Part shown: one piece after another, positions 7,709-16,580 of the stretch
Numbering within the stretch: the first letter of the stretch is position 1
Layout: each line of letters opens with the position of its first letter
Origin: Niastella sp. OAS944
GTDB lineage: Bacteria > Bacteroidota > Bacteroidia > Chitinophagales > Chitinophagaceae
Assembly (NCBI GenBank): GCA_024809215.1
Contig: JANUBW010000001.1
Location: forward strand, 434,001 to 498,000
Reading direction: 5' to 3'
Length of the DNA stretch: 64,000 nt
Position numbers and translations under genes: made by a program
Notes under the pieces: model-generated
Databases searched by the model: none
The model's input: only the letters and a program-made list of their open reading frames with translations
What the model was told of the DNA's origin: nothing

Positions 7709-10700
7709 ATGAGAATTCAAACGATCGCTGGTCATATAAAATGGCCGGCCAAAAATGTGCTGTCATTAACATTCCTTCTTGGATGGCTGTTCCTGGCGGC
7801 GACTGCCCAGGCACAATCAAAACATATTGAAGGAACTATAACCGATCCTAAAGGGGCGCCGCTGGCTGGCGTAAACGTCCAGATCAAAGGCGCCGGTTTT
7901 GGTACTATCAGCAACAAGGAGGGCAAATATGCCCTGGTAGCCGACCCGGGCGCCACCCTGGTATTTTCTTACACCAGCTTTCAAAACGTTGAAGAAAAAG
8001 TGGGCGACCGCACTGTGATCAATGTTTCGATGCAGGAAACCAATGCCATGCTCGACAACGTGGTGGTGGTTGGTTACGGCACCCAAAAGAAAGTGAACCT
8101 GAGCGGTTCGGTAGCCCAGGTTACCGGTAAAGACCTCGCCAACAGACCCGTTGCAAACGTAACAGGCGCCCTGCAGGGTATAATGCCTGGCGTTGGCGTG
8201 GTAAGGGGTTCGGGTAAACCTGGTAGCGAAGGCTACAGCATCCGAATTCGCGGGTTTACTTCGGCCAACGACGCCAACGCCCTTGTGCTGGTTGATGGTA
8301 TGGAGCAGGACCTGAACCTGATTGACCCCAGTGATGTGGAATCTATTTCGGTGTTGAAAGATGCCAGCGCTTCAGCTATTTACGGCGCCCGCGCTGCTGC
8401 CGGTGTTATTTTGGTTACCACCAAACAGGCAAAAGCCGGAAAAACAAGTGTAACATTCAGCAGTAATTATGGTGTTAATATAACAGCACGTCAACCCCAA
8501 CGCCTTAATTCATGGGACGAACAAACGCTGATCGAAGAAAGCAGGATCAATGCTACCGGTTCAGGCGAATATACTCCAGAGAATTTTGAATGGTTAATGA
8601 ACCCCAACATGAATGTTCGCCCTAACCCGAATGCCGACCGTTGGGAATATTTCGATAACAATAACTGGATAAAAGAAGGGATGGATAAATACAACCACCA
8701 ACAGAATCATTCGCTTTCTGTAGGTGGTGGCGAATCAAAATTGAATTACCTGTTTACCGGCGCTTATTACAAACGCGATGGTGTATTGCGTTTTGGACCC
8801 GATGACAATACCAGAATAAACCTGAAGCTGAATGTTAATGCCGAGCTGAGTAAATATATTTCATTGAAACTGACCACCGGCTATATTAGCACGAAGATCC
8901 GCGAAAATGCCTATGGTACCGAGCAGATCATCAACCGCCTGTACCGCAGCCGCACCCGCCAGAGTTTGTATACACCGGTAGAAGATACCACCGGTCAGCC
9001 TTACAATGGCGACCTGCAGATAAACCCGGTTGATATTGAAAAAAATGGCGGTCTCGATAAAAGGATCTATGGCGCCTTCACCACCCGCCTTGGTTTGCAG
9101 GTAAAAAATGTGGTGCCCGGTTTAACCCTCGATGTAATTGGCTGGCGAAACCAGGGCGACTACAATGCAGAAAAAGATAGCAGAAGCATTACCTGGTATG
9201 GCCGTACCCCCACTTTAACCCGGGCCCAGGTAAACGTGCCCAATTCAATCTCTGTTACAAAGAATAAATCTTTCCAGAACAATCTGCAAAGCTTTCTTAC
9301 TTACAAGTTAAAACTCAATAAACACGAGTTCACCATCATGCAGGGTGGCTCTTACGAAGAGTTTAGAAAAGACGAAATGAATTCAATTGGTCAGAACATG
9401 GCCAACAATGATTTCTTTAGCCTCAGCTATGCCGACCCGTTAACTGTAAGAAGTTCGCAAAAAATAGAGAAATGGGCCCTTGCATCCTTATTCGGCCGGT
9501 TCAATTACAATTTTGCCGGTAAATATTTGCTCGAAGCTTCTTACCGCTATGATGGAAGTTCAAGACTTGCGCCTAAACACCGCTGGCAGGTATTCCCATC
9601 TTTCTCTGCCGCCTGGCGCGTAAGCGAAGAAGATTTCTTTAAAGACAATGTACCTTTCGTTCAGAATTTTAAGGTCCGCGGTTCGTGGGGACAGTTAGGT
9701 AACGGTTCACCGCTTGGTTTGTACCCCTATATGCCACTGTTAGTAAGCGGATTAACAAATACCAATAACGTCACAACACCTGCGCTTGTGTTGAACGATG
9801 TGCGTTCACAATATATTTATCAGGATACACTGGAATCGCCAGATGTGACCTGGGAAACTGTACAGCAATCGAATATTGGTATTGACCTGGGGCTTTTGGA
9901 TAACAGATTGACCATTACAGCAGACTACTATGTAAAGAAGAACAAGGACATGCTAGCTTACCTTAACCTGCCAAACATTATAGGTATAGGCACACCCGCT
10001 TATAATGTAGGTGAAATGAAAAGCTGGGGTACTGAGCTTGAAGTTAAATGGAAAGATCATATAGGAGATGTGGAATACAGGTTAGGCTTCAATATTTCTG
10101 ATAACCAAAATAAGGTGTTGAAATACGATGGTAAAAATTCCATAGGTAACGGTGGTGTGGTAAAATATATGCAGGGCTATGCACTCAATACCGTGTGGGG
10201 TTACCAAACAGCCGGTTTAATTCAAAGCAAAGAAGACCTTGATAATTACAAGTCGGGATTCACCACGCAATATTTTGACAAACTCGCACCCGGCGATATG
10301 AAATATGTTGACAAGGATGGTAACCGCGAAATTGGTATCGGCGGCGGCACCCCCCAGAGCCCGGGCGACCTGGTTTACCTGGGTACCACCAACGCCCGAT
10401 ATTCTTACGGATTTGATTTTGGCTTTAGCTGGAAAGGCTTCGATTTCTCAGCCTTCTTTCAGGGTGCTGCAAAAAGAAAATTCCTTATTAAAGAAGAAAC
10501 CCTGTCGCCTATGTTTGGAACAGCCGATATGCCATGGACCATTCATATGGATAGATGGACACCCGATAACCCCAATGCCTTCTTCCCCAGAATGTACCAG
10601 ACCGATGCGCATAACTTTAAACCAAGTGACCGCTGGGCACAGGATGGCAGCTACCTGCGTTTGAAAAATATTCAACTCGGCTATACAGTTCCCGTAAATA

Positions 10701-10861
10701 AAAAATTCATTCGCAACCTTCAGGTATACATCTCGGGCCAGGATCTGTGGGAAAGCACCAAAGTACTGAGTGTGTTTGATCCTGAAGTTGGCAATAACGT
10801 AGATGCTACCTCGTATCCTTTTTACAGAACAGTATCCTTTGGCGTTAATGCCGGTTTCTAA
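7709..10861 (+). CDS. SusC/RagA family TonB-linked outer membrane receptor
   Basis: A 1050-aa outer-membrane importer that pairs with a surface SusD lipoprotein and takes up ligands using TonB energy. In order: signal peptide to about residue 37 (ATAQAQ), carboxypeptidase-like regulatory domain (GTITDPKGAPLAGVNV), the RagA signature with TonB box (VVVVGYGTQKKVNLSGSV), plug domain with VLKDASASAIYGARAAAGVILVTT (split: VLKDASASAIYGARA, AGVILVTT), then a 22-strand barrel ending in aromatic F. I chose ATG 7709 over TTG 7700. It is followed 12 bp later by its SusD partner. No enzyme gene is adjacent, so the ligand is unknown. Confidence 0.96.
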   Translation: MRIQTIAGHIKWPAKNVLSLTFLLGWLFLAATAQAQSKHIEGTITDPKGAPLAGVNVQIKGAGFGTISNKEGKYALVADPGATLVFSYTSFQNVEEKVGDRTVINVSMQETNAMLDNVVVVGYGTQKKVNLSGSVAQVTGKDLANRPVANVTGALQGIMPGVGVVRGSGKPGSEGYSIRIRGFTSANDANALVLVDGMEQDLNLIDPSDVESISVLKDASASAIYGARAAAGVILVTTKQAKAGKTSVTFSSNYGVNITARQPQRLNSWDEQTLIEESRINATGSGEYTPENFEWLMNPNMNVRPNPNADRWEYFDNNNWIKEGMDKYNHQQNHSLSVGGGESKLNYLFTGAYYKRDGVLRFGPDDNTRINLKLNVNAELSKYISLKLTTGYISTKIRENAYGTEQIINRLYRSRTRQSLYTPVEDTTGQPYNGDLQINPVDIEKNGGLDKRIYGAFTTRLGLQVKNVVPGLTLDVIGWRNQGDYNAEKDSRSITWYGRTPTLTRAQVNVPNSISVTKNKSFQNNLQSFLTYKLKLNKHEFTIMQGGSYEEFRKDEMNSIGQNMANNDFFSLSYADPLTVRSSQKIEKWALASLFGRFNYNFAGKYLLEASYRYDGSSRLAPKHRWQVFPSFSAAWRVSEEDFFKDNVPFVQNFKVRGSWGQLGNGSPLGLYPYMPLLVSGLTNTNNVTTPALVLNDVRSQYIYQDTLESPDVTWETVQQSNIGIDLGLLDNRLTITADYYVKKNKDMLAYLNLPNIIGIGTPAYNVGEMKSWGTELEVKWKDHIGDVEYRLGFNISDNQNKVLKYDGKNSIGNGGVVKYMQGYALNTVWGYQTAGLIQSKEDLDNYKSGFTTQYFDKLAPGDMKYVDKDGNREIGIGGGTPQSPGDLVYLGTTNARYSYGFDFGFSWKGFDFSAFFQGAAKRKFLIKEETLSPMFGTADMPWTIHMDRWTPDNPNAFFPRMYQTDAHNFKPSDRWAQDGSYLRLKNIQLGYTVPVNKKFIRNLQVYISGQDLWESTKVLSVFDPEVGNNVDATSYPFYRTVSFGVNAGF

Positions 10862-10873
10862 AAAAAGAAGACA

Positions 10874-12529
10874 ATGAAAAAATTCAATCTATCAATAGCT
10901 ATACTCGCAGCAAGCATATTATTAACCTGCTGTAATAAACTTGACATAAAACCAGAATCAGATCTTCCCGACGACCAATACTGGAATTCTGAAGCTGACC
11001 TCATTACTGCATGTAACCGGTTGTACGAAACCCTGCAGGCCAACTGGCTCGATAGCCGTGCCGACGATAACGTTAACCAGACTGCTAACCTCACAAGTAC
11101 CGGCGCCTGGACGATACCCAATACAAGCGATGAATGGAATTTTCGATATAGAGATATTCGTACAGCCAATAACATTCTGGAAAAAGGTGGTAAAGCAAAA
11201 GCTACCGACATTGTAAAAAACAGGTATTTTGCCGAAGCCAGGTTCTTCAGGGCCTATGCTTATTTTTTGCTGGTGCAAAAATATGGCGATGTTCCCCTGA
11301 TACTACATACGCTTGATAAAGATGCGCCCGAGTTGCTGATGGGACGCAACCCAAGAGCCGAAGTAATGAAAGCGATATATGAAGATCTTGATTATGCAGC
11401 TACCTGGTTACCCGATCGTGCTACATTATCCCCTACACAATGGGGCCGGGTTATGAAAAGTACCGCCTGGGGTTTGAAAGCAAGAATAGGTTTATATGAA
11501 GGCACCCGCCTTAAATTCCGCGGTGAAGCCGACTGGGAAACTCACCTGCAAACCGCCATCAGTTCAGCAAATCAGGTAACGGCCCAGGGCCATTCGCTTT
11601 TTCCTACGTACGACAGTTTATTTGTGCATTTTGGCGAAGGCCAGGCCAACAAGGAAGCTATCTTTATAAAACCCTTTGGTGTAAGCGCTACGAATGTAAT
11701 ACTTGGCCATAACTATTCGCGCGATTTGGAGAACGGTCGTAACGCAATAACGCGCAATCTTATTCACCAGTATTTGTATACCGATGGGTTGCCTGCATTC
11801 AATACCGATAATACACCGGTTGCTACCCCTTCGCCTTTATTTGTTCCTGAAACAAACGAGCCTTCTTACAATACCATTTTCGAAAACAGGGATCCCCGCC
11901 TTACCTTAACTATATACAGAGGTGGAGAAAAATCCTATAAAGAGACCCCTCTGGTGCCTAACGTAAACCTGGGATCACGTACGGGTTATTATACAAAAAA
12001 AGGATGGAATAAAGAAGACTGGCAAATTAATAACAGCGGTACCACCGACAGGTTATTGATGCGTTATGCCGAAATACTGCTCATTTTAGCCGAAGCAAAA
12101 TATGAACTGAACGGAAGCATCAGCGATGCCGACCTGAACCTTACGGTAAACGCCCTGCGCACCCGGGCAAAGTTTGCGCCTAAGCTCAGCAATGCTTTTG
12201 TAACTACCAACAACCTGTCGATGCGCGAAGAGATCAGACGTGAAAGAACGGTAGAGCTTGCTCTGGAAGGATTCCGTTACGACGACCTCATAAGATGGAA
12301 AACCGCTGAAACTGTTCTGCCACAGGAGTTACTGGGTTCAAAATTTGTGGCAACCGAATGGCAACTTTCTGGTCCGGGTACAATAAAGCTGAACAGCAAC
12401 AATATGGTAATAGCAGAACCCGCCGACACACGCAGGTTCCAGGCAAACCGCGATTATTTATATCCTGTTCCCGTAAACGAAATTACAACCAGCGGCAATG
12501 CTGTTACGCAGAACCCTAATTGGAAATAA
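10874..12529 (+). CDS. SusD/RagB family surface nutrient-binding lipoprotein
   Basis: A 551-aa lipoprotein with a lipobox at LLTCC (Cys 19/20). The SusD fold markers are present: YWNSEADLITACNRLYETLQ near the N-terminus, the TPR-like ARFFRAYAYFLLVQKYGDVPL segment (given in parts: ARFFRAYAYF, LLVQKYGDVPL), LMRYAEILLILAEAKYEL, and RRERTVELALEGFRYDDLIRW near the C-terminus. It caps the SusC barrel and binds the incoming ligand. It is translated 12 bp after SusC, and its stop lies 17 bp before the next lipoprotein's start. Confidence 0.96.
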   Translation: MKKFNLSIAILAASILLTCCNKLDIKPESDLPDDQYWNSEADLITACNRLYETLQANWLDSRADDNVNQTANLTSTGAWTIPNTSDEWNFRYRDIRTANNILEKGGKAKATDIVKNRYFAEARFFRAYAYFLLVQKYGDVPLILHTLDKDAPELLMGRNPRAEVMKAIYEDLDYAATWLPDRATLSPTQWGRVMKSTAWGLKARIGLYEGTRLKFRGEADWETHLQTAISSANQVTAQGHSLFPTYDSLFVHFGEGQANKEAIFIKPFGVSATNVILGHNYSRDLENGRNAITRNLIHQYLYTDGLPAFNTDNTPVATPSPLFVPETNEPSYNTIFENRDPRLTLTIYRGGEKSYKETPLVPNVNLGSRTGYYTKKGWNKEDWQINNSGTTDRLLMRYAEILLILAEAKYELNGSISDADLNLTVNALRTRAKFAPKLSNAFVTTNNLSMREEIRRERTVELALEGFRYDDLIRWKTAETVLPQELLGSKFVATEWQLSGPGTIKLNSNNMVIAEPADTRRFQANRDYLYPVPVNEITTSGNAVTQNPNWK

Positions 12530-12546
12530 CCTCAAAGAGAAATAAA

Positions 12547-13056
12547 ATGAAATACTTAAAATATAGCTTATTCAGTTCGTTACTGTTGCTTGTGTTGATA
12601 GCTTGCGAAAAGAGGGATTATCTCAGAGGAAAGGCCGAATACGAGCATCATTATTATGCAGTGTTTGTGCCGAACAACAACTCAGCTGTAACAGCAACAA
12701 GGTCACAAACCGCTTTATTAAAGCTGCCTGTACAATTCTATTCAGCTTATACACGCAACTACGATGCGGTGGCAAAATATGCGGTAAGCACTTCCGGTGT
12801 TACACCTGCCGCCGTACGCGGCGTTGATTTCAATGTGGTTGATAAAAATGGTAATATCATTCAATCATCCGACACCACTTATACAATGGTATTTCCACAA
12901 GCCATACAGGCTACAGATACTGTTTATATAAAACTGCTGAACAACACAGCACCCGGCAACCGAAAATTCGAGATCCAGATACTTGACAATATTACCGATG
13001 AGTATGAGGTAGATATTTTTTCAGGCGCCTACAGAAGGCCGGTAACGATCAATTAA
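12547..13056 (+). CDS. SusD-linked lipoprotein (DUF4843/Calx-beta-like)
   Basis: A 169-aa lipoprotein with lipobox LIAC near residue 20. I chose the ATG at 12547, preceded by AAAGAGA; the frame opens earlier but overlaps SusD. The body is beta-rich (LPVQFYSAYTRNYDA, VRGVDFNVVDKNGN, DTVYIKLLNNTAPGNRKFEIQILD), which resembles the immunoglobulin-like DUF4843 or Calx-beta proteins often found third in SusCD operons. It probably sits on the cell surface as a helper in SusE-like position (inference). A terminator follows 36 nt after the stop. Confidence 0.75.
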   Translation: MKYLKYSLFSSLLLLVLIACEKRDYLRGKAEYEHHYYAVFVPNNNSAVTATRSQTALLKLPVQFYSAYTRNYDAVAKYAVSTSGVTPAAVRGVDFNVVDKNGNIIQSSDTTYTMVFPQAIQATDTVYIKLLNNTAPGNRKFEIQILDNITDEYEVDIFSGAYRRPVTIN

Positions 13057-13091
13057 GAAGTTTCGATTTATGGTCAAATGAGAGAATAGAT

Positions 13092-13120
13092 CCCCGACGG
13101 TACCGTCGGGGTCTTTTTTT
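13092..13120 (+). terminator. Rho-independent terminator of the SusCD operon
   Basis: A perfect 20-bp palindrome (CCCCGACGGT and its complement, 13092-13111) is followed by TCTTTTTTT. Confidence 0.9.
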
Positions 13121-13327
13121 ATGTACACTATTTTGCTTTGCGGTTTACCAAACTTGATTTTGATCAAAACATTTTCTCTCACGATCACGCAATACTCAAT
13201 TTTCGTACATTGTGCAGGGTAATAAACATACAACTATTCCGCTTCGCATCCCAAACACACACCTACTTCGCCAGCCATTGTTACCACCTTTTATTTACAG
13301 TTTTTAAAAAACTAAAAATTACTTGTT
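13121..13327. other. Intergenic region upstream of the DUF1016 gene
   Basis: No gene is seen. A 12-bp perfect palindrome TTTTGATCAAAA lies at 13158-13169 and could be a regulator site, but its function is unknown. Confidence 0.35.
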
Positions 13328-14515
13328 ATGGTTGAAGTTGATCAAAACTATCATGTTGTATTTAAGCAATTAGTTGAAACAATTAATGGCTCCCGCCAAA
13401 AGGTAATTAGCGTAGCTAATACCGAATTATTGACCACCTATTGGAAAATAGGCAGAACGATCGTTGAACAAAAAGAAAAAGCCAGTTGGGGTAAAAAGAT
13501 AATTGAAAAATTAGCCAACGACCTAAGAGCAAAATTCCCCAATATGAAAGGTTTATCTCAACGGAACCTGGAGTATATGCAAACTTTTGCCGTAGCCTGG
13601 CCATTTTTTCCATTTACGCAACCGTCGGTTGCACAATTACCTACAGTTGGTCAAAGGGAAGATCGCCCAATTCCGCAATCAGCGATTGCGGAATTACAAT
13701 TTAATGGAAATCAAAACATTGAACAAAACCAGTCATTACTCTTACAAATTCCCTGGACACACCACACCATCATTCTTGATAGAGTAAAAACATTAGCTGA
13801 ACGTATTTTTTATATCAAAGAGACCATCAGAAATGGCTGGACTGCAAACATGCTTAAAATTAACATTGAAACTAAACTGCATGAACGCAAAGGAAATGCA
13901 ATAACTACCAATTTCGATATGAGGCTTTCGGAAAATCAGGCTGAACTGGCCCGGTTAACATTGAAAAATCCCTACATCTTCGACTTCCTCGATATTGAAG
14001 GCCCCATACATGAACGCGATCTTGAAAGGGCTTTAACAAAGCACATTCAACGATTTTTGCTTGAATTGGGAAAAGGGTTTGCCTATGTAGGTAACCAGTT
14101 TAATGTAAAAGTGCAGGAAGATGAGTTTGCTTTAGACCTTCTTTTCTTCAACTATAACCTTAATTGTTTCGTAGTATTTGAACTTAAGGTCAGCGATTTT
14201 AAATCAGAGTACGCAGGTAAGTTAAATTTCTATGTTAACATCATCGATGATAAAATAAAATTGCCGCTTCACAATCCCACTATTGGCGTATTGCTTTGCA
14301 AAACACCCAACGATATGGTAGTTAAATATTCTCTTCAGGGTATTCAAACGCCCCTGGGAGTAGCCGAATATGAATTAATGCCTACGCAATTAAAAGCCGA
14401 AATGCCAACCGTTGAAGAACTTGAACAGGAGTTGGGAAGGGATCTTGAAAGTATGATAAATACAACAGAGGAAAAGAATAGTAATGCAAAAGAAGAGGTA
14501 AAAGGTGAAATCTAA
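13328..14515 (+). CDS. DUF1016 (YhcG family) PDDEXK nuclease-domain protein
   Basis: A 395-aa cytoplasmic protein. The N-terminal DUF1016 domain (1-90, with LLTTYWKIGRTIVEQ and GLSQRNLEYMQTF) is joined by a Q/P-rich linker (about 93-140) to IPWTHHTIILDRVK and the C-terminal PDDEXK nuclease domain. The active-site set is visible: D270 in EDEFALDLLFF, and E285 and K287 in VVFELKV. Family members often accompany restriction-modification or other defence systems, but none is next to this copy. The linker holds extra QPSVAQLP and PQSAIAEL segments encoded by perfect palindromes. A terminator follows directly. Confidence 0.9.
   Translation: MVEVDQNYHVVFKQLVETINGSRQKVISVANTELLTTYWKIGRTIVEQKEKASWGKKIIEKLANDLRAKFPNMKGLSQRNLEYMQTFAVAWPFFPFTQPSVAQLPTVGQREDRPIPQSAIAELQFNGNQNIEQNQSLLLQIPWTHHTIILDRVKTLAERIFYIKETIRNGWTANMLKINIETKLHERKGNAITTNFDMRLSENQAELARLTLKNPYIFDFLDIEGPIHERDLERALTKHIQRFLLELGKGFAYVGNQFNVKVQEDEFALDLLFFNYNLNCFVVFELKVSDFKSEYAGKLNFYVNIIDDKIKLPLHNPTIGVLLCKTPNDMVVKYSLQGIQTPLGVAEYELMPTQLKAEMPTVEELEQELGRDLESMINTTEEKNSNAKEEVKGEI
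13618..13695. repeat. Two perfect palindromes inside the DUF1016 linker
   Basis: The first is 13618-13632, GCAACCG-T-CGGTTGC (7-bp arms, 1-nt centre). The second is 13669-13695, arms AATTCCGCAATC and GATTGCGGAATT (12 bp, exact) around AGC. Both lie in the linker between the two conserved domains and encode similar peptides (QPSVAQL, PQSAIAEL), which suggests in-frame palindromic insertions. Confidence 0.8.
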
Positions 14516-14523
14516 TAACAGTA

Positions 14524-14568
14524 AAAACAAAAAAAGACCGCCACAACCTGACGGTCTTTTTTTGTTTT
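14524..14568. terminator. Bidirectional hairpin terminator
   Basis: 17-nt arms (14524-14540 and 14552-14568) with core AAAAAAAGACCG/CGGTCTTTTTTT around an 11-nt loop. It separates the DUF1016 gene from the convergent SusD gene and gives a U-tract on both strands. Confidence 0.88.
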
Positions 14569-14583
14569 ATAAAGATTCAGTCC

Positions 14584-16551
14584 TCAATACCCAGGGTTCT
14601 GCTGCGCCTGCTTTTCATCGGCAGTTAAAGCCCGGCCATTTATTTGTATACCATCGAGGTGTGTTTGCGGAATGGGCCGCAGCAAATGAAAATCCCTTAC
14701 ATTATCTGCAGCTTTCGGGTTAAATGCCTTTACCCGGTCAACCAGTGTTTTTGTTCTCGACAGGTCTTCCCAGCGTTTATACTCACCGGCCAGTTCACGT
14801 GAACGTTCATTTAAAATAAGCGCCAGCATTCTGTCGTAGGTGCCAGCTACTTTTAATGTAGAGATCACATACTCATCGCTGGCTGGAAGCGAATTGATAT
14901 CGGTAATAGCCAGGCTGGCTGAAGCTGCTGTGGTTACCGGAATATTATTCGATTCATAATACGAGTTCTCTGCAATAAAAGAATTGATATTAGGGTTTTG
15001 TCCCGATGTGGATGCGGCCAGGGCTCCGCCCCCATCGTAATAAGCGGCGCGGTCTTCCCCACTTACAAACTGCGCGCGGGTGCGCACTGCATTAATATAA
15101 GGCAATGCATCGGTATACGAACCGGTACCTGCTTTTGCCAACCTGATCTTAGCCTCAGCCGCCATTAAATAAGTTTCTGCAGAGCGGGCAAGGGTAAGGT
15201 CGCGCAATCCCCGCACTTCATTAAAACCTATCCTTGAACCGTCCATATGTTTGCTAAGCGAAGGGAACCTGGGATCTTTATCCAATGCGCCGTTTGTTGT
15301 TCTGCCTGCAGGAAAGGCAACATATACGTTTGGAATTGTTTTGCCTGTTTTGGAATAAGTAACACTATCGTTCACCACAACACGGGTAAAGCGGGTATCG
15401 CCCGGTTGATTGATAACATAAAGTATACCCAGATCGCCGTTGACATAATAATTACCTGCGGCCTTATTCACCCGGCCTTTTGTTCTAAAGCTTTTCCAGA
15501 ACCTGGAGTCGTTGACCAGGTCGTACACCCTGTACATATAATAAGTGGTTTGCAAACGGCTGAACGGCCGGTCGCCGGTAACATCACGCTGCATTTGCAA
15601 AATGTCGTCATAGCGCGATGCCCAGTACAGATGTTGTTGATTTGAGCCGCTCGTTGAAACGTCTGCAGTGAATTGTGCAGAAAGGATCAGCTCTGGCAGT
15701 TTTTCATTTGCACCGTCTGGACCGGTATATTTCCAAAGGTCGGCAAAGTTGGTTGTAAGCGGATGGTGAGAAATTACCTCATCGCACAAGGGAACTATAG
15801 CAGCAAGATCGGCTGCTTTGGTAGATGCGTTCCATGAATCATTGATCTCGCTGGCACGGAACAGGTATGTTCTTGCGAGGTAGTGGGCTGCCGCATCTTT
15901 TGTGATCTTGGCGGGTGCGTTTGTATTGGGTAAAAGATTATATGCCTGTTTAAGATCATCAACGATCTGTTTGCAAACTTCTTCAGGCGTTGCTCTTGTG
16001 AACTCCCGTTGGAAGCCCGTTTCTGTTGTACTGGGTTCGGTTTTCAGCGGTACACCGCCATATTGCGATACCAGCCGCAGGTAGCAGTATGCTCTTAAAA
16101 AATACCCTTCGCCCAAAGCCACTTTTTTAATGGCATCGGAAGTAGAAGCACTGGCGGTGGCATTGGCTATGATGAGGTTTGCATCGCCTATACCGATATA
16201 CAAATTATCCCATTGCTGATTCGGCAGTTGGGTATTTGCGTTATTTATGACAACAGTAGACCTGAAGCCGCCATCATAATTGTTCCATACGCCATTAGAA
16301 ACGTCGCCACCGGTCATAAACTCATCCACGCCATAGTTTTGCGTGCAAAAGGGCCATTCGGTAGCAAATGGAAGATCGAATACCTGGTAATAAGTACCAG
16401 AAACAAGTTGGATAATACCCTCATCGGTTTTAAAAAATTCCGGATTTCTTGCGGTTTTAAGTTCCTCATCCAGGAAATCTTTTTTGCACGAAGCCATCAC
16501 TACCAAACCCGAGAAGATGGATATATTGACTATTAGCTTTACTATTTTCAT
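14584..16551 (-). CDS. SusD/RagB family lipoprotein (long form)
   Basis: A 655-aa surface lipoprotein, about 100 residues longer than the other SusD proteins here. The lipobox is VMASC (Cys 22) followed by KKDFLDEEL. SusD markers are FFKTDEGIIQLVSGTYYQVF, GYFLRAYCYLRLVSQYGGVPL (in parts: GYFLRAYCYLRL, VSQYGGVPL), RSAETYLMAAEAKIRL and the C-terminal RSRELAGEYKRWEDLSR. The extra length is spread over the second half, between the TPR-like core and the C-terminal motif. It is translated 29 bp after its SusC partner, and no enzyme gene is linked. Confidence 0.95.
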   Translation of the reverse strand: MKIVKLIVNISIFSGLVVMASCKKDFLDEELKTARNPEFFKTDEGIIQLVSGTYYQVFDLPFATEWPFCTQNYGVDEFMTGGDVSNGVWNNYDGGFRSTVVINNANTQLPNQQWDNLYIGIGDANLIIANATASASTSDAIKKVALGEGYFLRAYCYLRLVSQYGGVPLKTEPSTTETGFQREFTRATPEEVCKQIVDDLKQAYNLLPNTNAPAKITKDAAAHYLARTYLFRASEINDSWNASTKAADLAAIVPLCDEVISHHPLTTNFADLWKYTGPDGANEKLPELILSAQFTADVSTSGSNQQHLYWASRYDDILQMQRDVTGDRPFSRLQTTYYMYRVYDLVNDSRFWKSFRTKGRVNKAAGNYYVNGDLGILYVINQPGDTRFTRVVVNDSVTYSKTGKTIPNVYVAFPAGRTTNGALDKDPRFPSLSKHMDGSRIGFNEVRGLRDLTLARSAETYLMAAEAKIRLAKAGTGSYTDALPYINAVRTRAQFVSGEDRAAYYDGGGALAASTSGQNPNINSFIAENSYYESNNIPVTTAASASLAITDINSLPASDEYVISTLKVAGTYDRMLALILNERSRELAGEYKRWEDLSRTKTLVDRVKAFNPKAADNVRDFHLLRPIPQTHLDGIQINGRALTADEKQAQQNPGY

Positions 16552-16580
16552 TGTCTGATTTTTTAACGTTGAGGTTGTGG

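Noticed and set aside
7443-7712. 89-aa plus-strand frame before the first SusC
   Set aside because: Irregular composition, no family pattern, and it runs into the SusC start.
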